Below, piece after piece: positions 43,220 to 55,548 of a stretch of DNA of 64,000 nt (positions are counted from its first letter, which is position 1; each line of letters begins with the position of its first letter). The notes under the pieces are model-generated. The model was not told the DNA's origin, did no database searches, and was given only the letters and a program-made list of their open reading frames with translations. Position numbers and translations under genes: made by a program. This DNA is from Adiantum capillus-veneris (taxonomy: Eukaryota; Streptophyta; Polypodiopsida; Polypodiales; Pteridaceae): contig CM043957.1 of NCBI GenBank assembly GCA_014529385.2, positions 89,800,881 through 89,864,880 of the forward strand. Reading direction: 5' to 3'.

Positions 43220-45293
43220 TGAGTGGCATAAAATGGTAACCATCTTTTTGCAACATTTGTCAGCCTACTTAACGTCCTCTTCCTCATATGTGTATATATT
43301 TTTCTACGCTATTAAGTTATATAGAGTAAATTCCCCCTCTTCGTTTAACCTTTGTGGCAACACATACATTATACTCTTCCCAAAAATGTCACCTTAGTCA
43401 TATATTTATATTACCACCCTTTTCTTTTTTGCTTTGTAAATAGAATAAGCATACAATAACCAACTATATACCCCCAAAATTTCTTACCTCTTGTGAATTA
43501 GTAGTAGAAATATAATATATCCATCTTCCACCCCATATAGATAAATTCCCATGGAAATCAACTCTCCACTTGTCTTTACCAAAGATTATAGTCCCTCTCT
43601 ACAAGTCTTCTATGCCCCCTACATAGGTGGCCCAATATCTCTTAAGAATATACATATAGTTTCTCTCCTTTCAAAAAGACTCCAATTGTATATTCTTTTC
43701 ACAATAAAATAATATTGGGCCCTCCTCTATTTGTTTAAGCATCATAGCCTTTTGAAAAAGCATGATTCTCCTTGGATGCATACAAGCAAAGGGCCCATAC
43801 AAGAAGACTTGAAAGCAAAAGGTTCCCTAGCCTAGTGTGGACCTTCCAAACCGAATTCCTTGGTGCATGGGTGTGAAGAATAGTCCAAATTCATATCAAA
43901 CATGTTGAGAAGGTCAATTTTGCCTTTTGAAGCATGTCATTCCGAGCTACAGGTAAAAAGTTATGGTCAAAATAGTGTAAATCTGTCAGATTCGCAGCAA
44001 AAGGGAACTGTAAATCAAGTAAATCAAGAGGGTGAGATCTTATTTTTCCCCCACTCATCTTCTAGAAGAGCAATGAGTGTTCAAGGTCACTTGCATGTGA
44101 TGGGACCAACCTAAAGATGCTTTCTAAATGCCAAGACAGACAAGTTGAGATACCCTACAGGAGCCACCCGTAGGGCCTCATGGTGGGGCCCACCTACATT
44201 ATGCACCCCTATGGAGCCTTCAAGGTCTAAAATGATATTTTTGGTGAATAAATAATCCCTTTTATGTCCAATATTCAATGAGTGGTCAAAGGACACTTAA
44301 TTAGGTCTAATCACTTACTCTAATTAAGTGTAGCATAATCCCACTCCTACACAACTATAAATAGCCCCCCTTGGAGAGACTCAAGGACACACACCTATAT
44401 TTTCAACTTCATGTTGTTTCTTGATCAATAGTAGAGAAAACCCCAACTCTCCCTCTTTCACATCCTCCCTCCTAACCCTCCTCTTTGGAGGAAGTGCAAC
44501 TCTATTCTCCACTCTTTTCATTCTACAATCTCTTACTCCATCAACCCAATAAATCATTTGTAGCACCTCAACAACTTGTAAATACATCATGATCTCTCTC
44601 ATGGTTATGTTAATGATCATGAAATCATCTTCAAAACTTTCAAGTGTCGCAATTCGTGATGGTTAGCCAGCGTCTGTCCTCCCCTTAAAAGGTGTGCGAG
44701 AAATCAAGTAAGTGTTCTATTCTCAATTTACCATTGGTTTGTTTCTCCACACTTATTCAATTGGTCTAAAAAAATTCCTCACTCCAACTCTCTTTTGCTT
44801 CATTACATATGCATGTGGCTACCTCTCATGGTGATTTTATTTGTATCACGGCATTGCATAGATGGAGATGAGCTCTCTATGCAAAGTGTGTTAGTTTGAT
44901 GTAAGTGATTCTCTTGTGTGTTTGAGAGGCAAGTCTTGTGCGCATGATTTTTTGATGAGTGCTTGAGAGAGGAAGAGTTTGGATGTATTATGGGTATTCT
45001 TATGGGGAGAAGGTGAATGCTATTCCACAAATTGCATATTTCATTTTGATGCACGGCATTGGGTTGCATAATCGTTGATGGTGTTCAAGTGTCCAAAGTG
45101 TATATAGAGTAAGGGGGTTTTCAAAGTGTGTTGCTTGAGTGGGTGAGTGCAAGTGTTATTTTGATTGGTTTCCTTCTCCACTCCCAAAAGAAGGTGGTGC
45201 CCCAAGTAGTGTGCATACCTCTTTACGAACATTTTGTGAGGATAGGCCCATTGGTTTGGGTTTAGAGGCTCCATTTCAAAAAGCTCGCCCTCA
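43220..45293 (+). repeat. 3' LTR of gypsy-3
   Basis: Nearly identical to the 5' LTR; differences appear roughly once per hundred bases by eye. Followed by GTAAG, then gypsy-2 gag. Confidence 0.95.
44356..44363 (+). promoter_or_regulatory. TATA box in the gypsy-3 3' LTR
   Basis: Same TATAAATA and context as in the 5' LTR. Confidence 0.65.
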
Positions 45294-45778
45294 GTAAGCA
45301 CTTTGTCCTTTGCATCTCTTGCAAGGAATTGCTTCATGATGGAAACTCGTAGAGTTTTCCATGTCTTTGGGGCCTCGTCGTTGCCATGAAGGCTAGCACA
45401 CCATTGACGAGTAGATTTTTGGAAGTGCATAGCTACATGGTGTAGCTTGGAGGACTCCGTGAAGCCCTTGTTTCCAAAGGTCTCATCAAATTGTTGGATG
45501 AAAGCCAATACTTTGTTGGTGGCACCAAAGGTGCCATCATAGGTGAGAAAAGAGATACTCTTTCCTCCCCGTTTGAATTTCTTAAGCTTTTGGGACCTTT
45601 GCCATCCAGGGTAAGTTTTGCAATGTCCTCTCCTCTTGTATTCTCTAGGAGAATAACTATTGCTTTCGTAGGAAGAGGAGGAAGGTGAAGAAGAAGGAGA
45701 AGAGGGTGGCCTCTTTCTTGCCTTTTTCTTCCTTTGTTTCCTCTCTTCCCTTTTGGAATGACGAGGAGAAGGATCCAA
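45294..45778 (-). pseudogene. Gypsy-2 gag, N-terminal part (right of the gypsy-3 insertion)
   Basis: The minus-strand frame has a Ser/Arg-rich start, FLTYDGTFGATNKVLAFIQQ and KLHHVAMHFQKSTRQWCASL, matching the gypsy-1 gag. It joins to the part at 36264-36518 once gypsy-3 is left out. Similarity to gypsy-1 ends at about 45778. Confidence 0.8.
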
Positions 45779-47070
45779 AGGTCAAAAGCCTAGGGAAATT
45801 AAATGTTTTATGTGTGTCCCAAAGTCTTTCTCAAGCCCTACAAAGGAGGGGGCAAAGCCCCAGAAGTAGGAGAAACTCTCTCACACACACACACACAAGC
45901 TTCCTTTGTACGCAAGGAGAAAGAGGAACACATGTCAGCTCCCTAGTCTAGATGCCCACAAGGTGTACTCAAATCCTATTGGATGGCCTTGGAGGTGGAC
46001 CAATGAGAATTAGGCTAGAGTAAGTCTAGTTTAATTAATTTAAAAACACTTAATAAAAGAACCAATAAGAATTAAGCTCTCTAGAAGACTATTGGACACT
46101 CTCCCTAGGGATCCAATGAGCATTCAGCAGCCCAATGGCTTGCCTGATTCCTATTGGCCAGGAGACAAAGGGGTCCAATGAGGGTTTAGTTGCATTAATT
46201 AATTAGCAAAAGCTCTCACAAAAGGGGAAAGGGGGACACATGTCAGAAGGCTATCACTTATGCTGCTTAATTTCCATTGGCTGAGCTTGGGGAGGTCCAA
46301 TAGGGAGTGAGCATGAGCAAATAGCAAGAGGGGTCGATCAAGAGAGACAGGGGGCTGATTTTTCAAATGCATTATTTTCTCAAACACTCACACAATCTAT
46401 GGGTGGAGCAAGAAGACTCTCTCTCTCCTTCTCAAGCTTTAATGGAAAGCTTACTACCTACTCCAAGCTTGTGAGAAGGGAGTCCTACACCAGTAACTCT
46501 TGGCTTTGTGATGCAAATCCAACCAAGAGCCAAGCTTCAATGCATGCTCATCTCCTCTACCATGCTAATTGCTAAGCTAAGCTATGCTAATATGAGTGAT
46601 TGTGTGAGGAGATGTACATCTTTCTCGTAAGAATACTCCTTCTTCCTCTCAATTTACTATCATACCCCGCTAGCTCTCACCATCTTCGAAGGTGTGTGAG
46701 GTCTTGTGTCTGAGACCGTGAGGGAATTGACGTTGTGTTTGATAAGTGTTTTGCTTAGTGCATGAAGTTTCAATCGTCATTGCACTAGCTAGTATTAAAA
46801 GAACACAAAGAATTGTATTGTAAAATGTCTCTCTTGATGGGAGAAACCATAATACAAAGCCTTTTGGAGGGGGGACTGGCTCCATGTAAATCCGGTCCTC
46901 AACAGTTGTCAATAGCTTAATTTCTCTCTCTTTTGAAGTATTTTTCATGCTATCTAACTAGGTGTTATGCTTTTTGTTGCTCTCTCCACCCAAGCACTCT
47001 TGTTATTCTCATTAAGAATCTATTCTAATGAAATGCTCACTATGTTCATGCTATTTTCCGCTACACATAA
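45779..47070 (+). repeat. Gypsy-1/2-type LTR in inverted orientation
   Basis: Reverse complements of the LTR occur here: near 46165-46235 (GGGGTCCAATGAGGGTTTAG, then GGGGGACACATGTC) and 46440-46990 (complement of the GGCTCTTGGTTGGATTTGCA region and of the GAGGACCGGATTTACTTGG region). It ends in a degenerate copy of the LTR start near 47065. The first ~380 bp (45779-46160) are only partly explained. Confidence 0.6.
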
Positions 47071-47437
47071 GTTACTAGGCCATTAAATGTTACACTGTAC
47101 ATGTGTCCCCTTTTTCCTCTTTGAGAGGAAGAATTTAATTATTTATTTTTATGTATCTAAATTCTTATTGGGCCCCTTTAAAACCTATCCAGTTGCATTC
47201 AAGCACATCAAAGGGCTACATGTGAAGGATCATTTGAACATGTGTCTTTTATGTTTATTAATTCATTTGGATGAATTGAATACTTCAAGGACTTAGTCAA
47301 TCAATCAAGCATGTTTCTTTTATGCTTCTTAAGTCATTTGTTTTGAATTGATTACTTCAAGCCTTAGTCAATCAAGCATGGAAGTTCATGACTCTTGAGA
47401 ATTTATCTTTGAATTTAACATTTCAAAAAACCTTAGT

Positions 47438-47801
47438 CATTTAAGCATAAAAATCACCTCAAGCTTTGGGCAAGGTTCCCACAACCACTTTAAGCGTCTT
47501 AGCACCTCATGCTTGGGTACGATTTCCACCTCGAGGTTAGCCCTAGCTTGCGTAAGGTCAAATGACATTTTAACACTAACTTTTGGATGTCTTTAATAAA
47601 GCTAACCCTAAGGTCTTTTCATTTAAGCATAAAAATCACCTCAAGCTTTGGGCAAGGTTCCCACAACCACTTTAAGCGTCTTAGCACCTCATGCTTGGGT
47701 ACGATTTCCACCTTGAGGTTAGCCCTAGCTTGCGTAAGGTCAAATGACATTTTAACACTAACTTTTGGATGTCTTTAATAAAGCTAACCCTAAGGTCTTT
47801 T
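47438..47801. repeat. 182-bp tandem duplication
   Basis: The segment starting CATTTAAGCATAAAAATCACC at 47438 is repeated from 47620, almost identical. Confidence 0.9.
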
Positions 47802-48009
47802 AGGCTCCATTAGATGCACGTTGCTCTTTGATTGACTACCTCCGTTTGGACCCCTTTTGAGATGTAACCATCTCTCCTCTTGGTCCCTTGCTGATGTAAA
47901 TCTTGAAGCACTTATTGCACATTGCTCTTTGGTAGATCGTCTCCTTTTGGACCCCTATTGCGATGCAACCATTTCTCCCTTTGGTCTCCTGTTGAGACAG
48001 GTCTAGAAG

Positions 48010-48015
<6 letters not shown>

Positions 48016-48040
<25 letters not shown>
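48016..48040. repeat. (AT)n microsatellite
   Basis: About 12 AT units inside the LTR fragment. Confidence 0.9.
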
Positions 48041-48136
48041 TCTAACTCTTGTTCTCCTTTTATCCTCCCATATTAAGTGATCAGTTTAATATGAAAAAAT
48101 TATTTGGTAAAGTTAGATATTATATTTTATAACATC

Positions 48137-49035
48137 TTTGAGTGTTTTTCCTGTTTGCGACAAGCAAAAGCTTCTCACCGTATCTTTATAACTGCTCACA
48201 AACTCATTGCCCATGCGCTTTCTCTTCTTGGTCTGTAGGAGAACCTAACTTCCAACTGTAATGGTGGTGGAAAGCCATCGACCGTTGTCCAAATCGAAGC
48301 TGTTGAAAATTTCAATGGACCAAATACTTGTGGATGGTGTCGAGGTCTTCTGTTCTCCATTAGTAATTTTTCTATGGCAAGATGCACATCACAAATGTGA
48401 GAGGGGGAGTGTTTCTGAGTGCAAACACAATACAGTCAAATGCGAGTAGAACAGTTAGTTGAGTGCAAATAAATGAAAATGAGTGAGAATACTATGAGGT
48501 CTCTCCTATCGAAAAAGTGTGCACAATTGCATTGAGTGTGAGTTATGGTATATTTGTCCTATATTCGGTCTTGACAAGAAACATTTGAGCAAATCACAAT
48601 GTATACTAGTGTTAAGATTTTTTATGCAACTAAAAATTGTTTTTTGAAAATGTTGAATTTGAGATGAAAACAAAGAAAATCCGAGCTACCGTTACGGTAG
48701 CCCACCATCCATTGGTCGCATTGCATTCTCTCTCTAGCACTAAAAGGACCAAATTTGAGTCGAAACTTTCCCTAATGATGCATGCCAAGCTTTTCATAGC
48801 CTTGTACCGCTTGAAGGATTGTCCAAGTTGATCTTAGTAGCTGGTTGCGCTTGAAATCTTCTTCGAAAGCTCCCAAGCAAGCCGATCAACTAGGAACGCA
48901 AAGATATCCATCGTGTGATGCGTAACTTGCAATTTTCAATTCACTAGCAGTGATGAGTTTGCAGAGATTATTGACGTCAACAAAAAACCAACTTGAATAA
49001 CTAGTTGCAAATAGATTGGGATGAACCCCTCCTTG
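48137..49035. other. Unassigned interval between LTR fragment and gypsy-4
   Basis: About 0.9 kb without a clear ORF or similarity to other parts of the window. Short frames (48261-48449, 48637-48831) show no recognisable motif. Confidence 0.4.
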
Positions 49036-49296
49036 TGATGAGCACAAAGCACGACATGGACCCCGACGGCGTCAAAACGTCAGGAACCGATGCACACCGA
49101 GCTTGCCACGATGAAATGAACAGGGGGCACCGCCCAGTTTTGAGCGGCTAGGACGTCGACAATAGTGATTTGAAATAACACAAAAACTACACACACACAC
49201 ACACAGGTGATGAAAACCCCTCGAGATGTGAGGGAAATTGGTTCAATGCTACATTTACAGAAAACTTATCTTCGGCGAGACGGTAACCATGGTGAT

Positions 49297-49336
49297 GGAG
49301 GGATGGATGGAGGGATGGATGGAGAGATAGATAGAT

Positions 49337-49384
<48 letters not shown>
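49297..49384. repeat. GGAT-type repeats followed by (GA)n
   Basis: GGATGGATGGA units, then GATAGATAG, then about 18 GA units. Confidence 0.9.
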
Positions 49385-49386
<2 letters not shown>

Positions 49387-50238
49387 TAATAGTGTGTTCT
49401 CTAGAGGTGACTCATAGACACAGAGATTTCTACTCTCGTGAGTGTGTGGCGACCATTGGAGTCAAGGTGTGGATGTGGATTCTTCTCATAGTGTTAATTC
49501 CCAAAATGTTGCACTAAAATCTCCTCTCTCTTGATACAAGTGTTACCAGTCCCTCCCACCAAAATGCTGCCAAATACTGACCCCCGTTAGTGACCTCTTA
49601 GTGCCTTTTTATAGGTGTAGGCTGCATTAGGTTAGGGTAATTTGATTAGGTTAGGTCCCTAATCAAGAGAGACAAAGCAAGGAGTTGGGTCCCAGATGGT
49701 TGACCCTTGCTTTGTCTTGGGAGAATTTTAAAATGAAATCTCCTAGGTGGGCCTATTGTGCCCATCACCTAGAGAGAGGTGGCAATTTACACGGGTTTTT
49801 TTTTGCAAGATTTTGGCTTGAAACTGGAAAAGTATAATAACCTATGGATATTATTGCAGAGATGCGTCGTGGACAAGATATTGGTGAATGGCGAGCCTCG
49901 ATGGTGCGTTGGTGTAGCACGTTCGCCAATTTTGGGGCTGGTCGAGGCATGCCTTCGGCGTCTTTCCTTGATTTGGAGTCGGCATCGCGCGATTTGGCCT
50001 TTTTCTTTTTGTCGATGGCGTTGAACTTTGTAGTTTTTTTTTCTTTTTTGTGGGTGCATATGGCATGCGTGTGTTGTGTGTTTATAGGCATGCGTGTAGG
50101 CATGTGTGTGCGTGTATGTGTGTGTTTATCTTCATTTTTTCTCGTAAGTCGGTATGCACGTGTGTGTGTGTGTAATGTGTGAGTTTCGAGATGCTTGGGA
50201 ATGGGTGTGCATATGTATATAGTTTTTGTGTGGGTTGT

Positions 50239-50240
<2 letters not shown>

Positions 50241-50334
<94 letters not shown>
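50241..50334. repeat. (GT)n microsatellite
   Basis: About 47 uninterrupted GT units; a further GT tract at 50480-50526. The equivalent part of the other LTR has a different length. Confidence 0.95.
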
Positions 50335-50336
<2 letters not shown>

Positions 50337-50478
50337 CGAGAGTGCATGTGTGTGGGAACGAGAGAGAGGGAGTAATTTTATTTTATATATATATTATGCT
50401 GCTTACTACGCAGGGAAACAAAGAGAGAGAACGGGAGTCAGAGAGAGAGAGCACGGGTGCTGGGGAGAGAGGGGGGTG

Positions 50479-50528
<50 letters not shown>

Positions 50529-50701
50529 GTGTGTGTGTGTATGAGAGAGAAAGGGAGAGATGGCTTGGTACTACTACGCCTGCGGGCTTGACGAGGGGAG
50601 AGAGAGATAGAGAGGGCGGGAGTGAGATGGGGAGAGGGAATGTTGATGGGTGTGAGGGGGGTAGTGTGCGGTGTGTGTGTGTGTGGGTGGGTGTGGGTGT
50701 G

Positions 50702-50703
<2 letters not shown>

Positions 50704-50765
<62 letters not shown>

Positions 50766-50936
50766 GTTGTGCCTGCACGCTTGACACACACACACACACA
50801 CAGAGGCCTGGGTTGCCTGCCGACGGGAACGAGAGGGGGGGGGGGGGGAAGACAACTAGATGGGAGTAGCGGACCACGGGGGGTGTGTGGCTGAGGGGTG
50901 AAAGGGTGAGGGGTGGTGTGTGTGTGTGTGTGTGTG

Positions 50937-50992
<56 letters not shown>

Positions 50993-51043
50993 AGAATGCG
51001 CCCGTTTGGGCTACCTGGCTGACTTAGAACAAGAGAGAGTTAG

Positions 51044-51130
<87 letters not shown>

Positions 51131-51394
51131 TGGGAGAGCAAAGGGCTGAGGGGGGTGAGGGGGGAGAGAGAGGGTGGTGTGTGTGAGAGATAGAGATAAT
51201 TGGCCCACCGTGGTTGACAAATAAGAGGGGGTTGGTGAGGTGGCGAGAGAGTGGGAGAGAGGAGGGTGGTATGGCGGCCCGCTAGAGGAGAGGGGCGGAG
51301 AGGGGCTTGGTGAGGTCAAGAGAGTGTGGACGAGAGGGGAGAGGGAGAGGGTGGTATGGCAGCCTGCTAGAGGGAGTATGGACGAGCGAGAGGG

Positions 51395-51459
<65 letters not shown>

Positions 51460-51571
51460 TAATGAAAGAGAGAGAGGGAGACTTTTGTCCAAGCATGGCG
51501 GCCCGCCAATGGAAGCAAGAGGGTGGCGGCTTGTCTTATGCACCAATTGAGCTAGGTGACACAGAAGCAAG

Positions 51572-51612
<41 letters not shown>
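50704..51612. repeat. Cluster of (GA)n microsatellites in the gypsy-4 3' LTR
   Basis: Separate GA tracts at about 50704-50760, 50941-50989, 51044-51127, 51397-51456 and 51573-51612, with unique sequence between them. Confidence 0.9.
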
Positions 51613-51616
<4 letters not shown>

Positions 51617-51800
51617 TGGGTTGGCGGAGCCGAGCAAGGGAGAGAGAAGTTGTTCTCTACTCCTCCCTGATTGGGGTTTCTTCTTGCGGCCGCGATTTCA
51701 AAGACAGGCTATCATTAGCCCTCCCTTCTGGCTAGAAGCATTCATGCTTCTAGCCCTACTTTTGAAATTCTCTAGTAGCAGAGTTGGAGGGTTCCCCTTA

Positions 51801-52964
51801 TTATGGAATATCTAGCATGAACTCGGAGTCAAACCTTAAAAAGTACCTCTTGAGCCTCCATCCATTGACTCTGGTCTTGTGAATTCTACCATTTGCTTCC
51901 ATCAATTTGTAACTATCATTGGCGTATCCCCTTTTGACAATGAATGGCCCTTCCCATCTGGATTGAAATTTCTTGTCGTATCTCAATACTAACATGCCTT
52001 TTTCTAGGCCCTTTTCCTTAAGTCCTTGATTGAATGTGAGTCGGCGTCGCTCTGCTTGCACAGCATAGTGATTGATTGCATCCTCCCTATCTAATTGAAG
52101 CCTCGATGGGTAGAATGGCCTCATTTCCATGTACCAAATGGAAAGGGGTGAAACCTAGTGATGTTCGGAATGTCGTGCGGTAGGCCCAAAGAGCGGCCAT
52201 GAGATGCTTATCCCAATCACTTGTGTGGTTATTCACCTGTTTTGTGATGATCTTACAGATCATGTCGTTTACCTTTTCCACTAGGCCATTGCATTGTGGA
52301 TAGTATGGGGTGGAATGTTGGCATGTAATGCCTAATTTTTCATCAGTTCTCCCACCAGATCGCCTTTGAAATCTAGTCCTCTATCAGATATTATCTCCAG
52401 AGGTGTGCCAAAATGACAATAAATGTGTTCAAATATGAACTTTGCCACTTCTTGGGTTGTAATACGGGTGGTGGCAGTTGCTTCTGCCCATCAGGTCATG
52501 TAGTCTACACCAACTAGAATGTATAGTTTACCTGATTGGGCCCTTGGTAGAGGACCAATTGCATCTATTTCCCACTTTTCAAACGGACCATATGAGATGA
52601 TAGGAGTCTGTGTCTCATAGGTTAGTGTACGATCACTGGACATTTGATAGGCCTTGCATGTTTTACACCAATGATGCACATCCCTATTCATACTAGGCCA
52701 AGAGAATCCTGCCTGAAGAATCTTTCTACTGGTAATATCTAGAGCAAAGTGGCCACCGCAGACACCATCATGGAAACTTGAGATTACCTCCGTGATCTCA
52801 CTAGAGATTGGCACTCGCTCGAGAATCTGGTCTTTGCCCTTGCAATATAAGTTGTTGTTTACAAGGTGGTATCTTGTAGCCTTCCTGACAAGCCATTGTT
52901 TCTGGCCCTTGGTGTACCCTTCAGGACACTCTCTTGTATCTAAGAAGTTGATGATATCAAGCAT
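51801..52964 (-). pseudogene. Gypsy-4 integrase
   Basis: 52491-52964 has the zinc region (FHDGVCGGHFALDI...CKTCKAY) and the start of the core (EIDAIGPLPRAQSG). 52087-52281 has the core end (DWDKHLMAALWAYRTTF). 51801-52130 has GMLVLRYDKKFQSRWEGPF and KTRVNGWRLKRYF. Frames shift between these parts, so it is inactive. Confidence 0.85.
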
Positions 52965-53184
52965 AGCATCACTACCTTGAAAGAGGGGTAGTTTCAGTTT
53001 GATTGCTCCTATGGGAACATCTTGTATTCTTTCCTTGGTAGAGCATCTACCTCTTGATTTTCTGCCCTAGGGACATGGAATAACTGCAATGATTCAAACT
53101 TTTTAAAAGATCCTTAACTTGGAATAATTGGCCAAGTAAAATCCCTTGCAAAACACATTGTTCTAATCGAAGAATTAGATCCGC

Positions 53185-53820
53185 TTACTCTGCCTCATTG
53201 TTGGAGTGGGAGTGTAATAGCTGCCCAATAGAGAATACCTTTTTCTTTTGCTCATTGAGAATGATGTTGCCAGCTGCAAACTGATCCACTCTTCTTTTGG
53301 ATGTTCCATCAAAGAAAAGAGAATGAGCTCTTTCTAGCTTAGGAATTTCTACCATTGTTGTCACTTCTTTACCTTTCGTGTTGACCTTTAGCTTCTTCTC
53401 ATAGTGACGATGAGTAAGAATACCTGCTAGACTAGCCCTAGTGGATTTTTCTACCTGCATGGTGTAATCAAACTCTTGCAATATAACAAGCCACTTAAAG
53501 ATTCTAGATGAGACATCCACATACGGAAAGACCTCTTCCATTGTCAGAATTACAAAGGGTCTAGGCAATAGATAAGAGCGGAACTTTGTAGTGGCAAACA
53601 TTAATGCAAGCACCATCATGTGCTCTACTGCGATGAATCCTTTTTTTGATGGGGTCATGACACGACTAAAGAAGTAGATAGGACACACTAAAGAGGTTTG
53701 GGGGTCCTTTTGCATTAGTACAGCTCCCAGTGTATCACTTCCTACACTGGGGTTCACATAAAATGGCTCATCCCATCTAGGGGGTGCAATGGTGAAAAGT
53801 GTATCCAAGATTTGTTTCAC
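53185..53820 (-). pseudogene. Gypsy-4 RNase H
   Basis: Reads VGSDTLGAVLMQKDPQTSL, YFFSRVMTPSKKGFIAVEH and later SLFFDGTSKRRVDQFAAG with LHSHSNNEAE. The latter looks like a second RNase H-type fold, as seen in some gypsy lineages with dual RNase H. That is a suggestion only. Confidence 0.7.
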
Positions 53821-53898
53821 TTCGATAAACTATTGCTCATTTTCTTCACTCCATGAGAAGACATCTCTGTATGTGACTTGTTGTAGAGGGAGTACCAC

Positions 53899-54525
53899 CT
53901 AAGAGAGCAAGTGAATGAACTTGCTCAAATACCTTACCTTCTGAAGGAAAGAGACCAATTGCTTAATTGTGGTGGGTGATGACAAAGATACCAAAGCTTG
54001 GACCTTGTTAGGGTCAGCCTCAATCCCTTTTTTTGAAATTACATGGCCAAGAAGAGTGATCTTGCTTTCACCAATGTGACACTTATCCACGTTAAGCTGG
54101 CCACCCAAGGTTTGCAGCCTAGTCAGGCCATCATAGACCTTGCTCAAATGGAGGGAGCGAGAACTGCAGATGCAAAAATCATCTTTGAAGACTCGTATTG
54201 ACGTTCCAAAATATGGCTGGAAGACAAAAGTTACATAGCGTTGGAATGTGGCTGGAGCATTGGTGAGGCCAAAAGGCATCACTCTATAAGCAGTGTACTC
54301 TGCACATGTTTACTTTATTCCTAGTTGGTTGATGTGAATCTACGTACGTCCTTGTTTAGCAATGCATCTTATATATTGCATCAGCCCAACGTTCTCCTTT
54401 GCATAACCATTTTGTAGCATGAGGAAGACCCTTTGTCCTAGCATTTTCCTCCTCAAATATGTTTTGCACTATGTTGTGGGATCGACAGCCAAAACTCCTT
54501 GCTCCCTCCGACTTCGACAACATGT

Positions 54526-54578
<53 letters not shown>

Positions 54579-55024
54579 TCTATAAAAAATAAGAGAAAAT
54601 CGACTATGCTTCATTTGGAGACAAAATACACATACATTTCATTTTTAAAAGTTCGTCAACATCGTGAAATTGGACCATTTTACAAGCAGCTATATAGATA
54701 ATTAGTCAACATATACGAAATTATTTTTAAAAAAATTCATCAATGCCCTCTGTACTTTGTTTACTTCAGTGTTAGAGGTTTGATGTCAATCTTTATATGT
54801 TGTGTTAGGTTCTATAGCAATGCCCACCAAGCATGACTAGTTCATTCTCATTGTCTTTGTAGTAGGCGCTTCTTTCCCTCTCACACGTACTCGTTAGCTC
54901 CTAGAGCCTAAATGTTATCTTGCTTGAGAAAACACACAGTGTAACACATGACCCTGTATGATGCCTGGCCTTTGGATAACCCACACCAATTGTGCACAAG
55001 ATCTAGGCCAAAAAAATAGGAAAG

Positions 55025-55055
<31 letters not shown>

Positions 55056-55471
55056 ATCCCCATGGTGTTATGAAAGTTGTCTTTTTCTGGTCTTCTTCTG
55101 CATTGCTAATCTGAAATTAGCCTGAGTAGCCATCACATACTGTGTAGTGCTCATGACCTTGTACCTCATTGAGGATTTTGTCTTGGAATGGAAGGGAAAA
55201 ATGATCCCTCTTTGTGGCTGCATTGAGAGGTTTTTAGTCTACACAGACTCTCCACTTACCATTCTTCTTTGGTGTGACTACCACTGGAGAGACCCACTCT
55301 AAGTCTTTGACGGGGTAAATGAAACCTACCTGTAGTAGATTCCTTACCTCTTTGAGCAATGATTCTTGTTGGATTACCCCCTTCCTTGAGTCTTATGCGG
55401 TGCTGCACCACTGTGATTCCTATGATCTTATCATAACCATCAATGAACAATGTGGTGAAGTTACCTAGCAC
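53899..55471 (-). pseudogene. Gypsy-4 reverse transcriptase, split by an insertion
   Basis: 55060-55471 holds the first part (GKWRV; TKRDHFSLPFQD with several stops). 53899-54290 holds the second part (MPFGLTNAPATFQRY, VFKDDFCICSS with K in place of the usual M, LLGHVISKKGI). Between them about 0.75 kb of foreign sequence (54296-55056) lies inside the gene. Confidence 0.75.
54296..55056. repeat. Insertion inside gypsy-4 reverse transcriptase
   Basis: The flanking codons match adjacent codons of gypsy-3, while the interval has no counterpart there. It contains (CT)n tracts at 54528-54574 and 55030-55054. No ORF and no clear terminal repeats, so its nature is unknown. Confidence 0.55.
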
Positions 55472-55548
55472 AGAGACTATTCTTCCCTCTCTTCACCATT
55501 CAACTCACTAGAGAGCATTTGATGTAACTTACTTGTATCCACCAAGGG

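Larger units (their letters stand above)
36519..45293 (+). mobile_element. Gypsy-3: young, internally deleted Ty3/gypsy element
   Basis: Two ~2.07-kb LTRs (36519-38591, 43220-45293) start TGAGTGGC, end CCCTCA and are nearly identical. Inserted inside the gag of gypsy-2 with target GTAAC/GTAAG. Primer-binding site at 38597, a purine-rich tract GGCTTGGGGGAGAG before the right LTR. Gag and most of pol are open, but RNase H and most of integrase are missing. Confidence 0.95.
47085..48136 (-). repeat. Gypsy-1/2-type LTR fragment, normal orientation
   Basis: Starts with TGTGTCCCCTTTTTCCTCTT and aligns with 31795-32560, running past the LTR into the internal 3' end (TTTAATATGAAAAAATT at 48085-48101). 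It lies head-to-head with the preceding inverted copy. Confidence 0.75.
49036..51620 (-). repeat. 3' LTR of gypsy-4
   Basis: Aligns with 58589-61260: CCCCGACGGCGTCAAAA near the start, AATTCCCAAAATGTTGCACT in the middle, and the AAGCATGGCGGCCCGCCA and GGTGACACAGAAGCAAGGT blocks near the end. Between these lie many (GA)n and (GT)n tracts. Confidence 0.75.

Noticed and set aside
50179-50877. ORFs encoding Cys-Val, Ser-Leu, Thr-His and Arg-Glu repeats
   Set aside because: Translations of (GT)n and (GA)n microsatellites.
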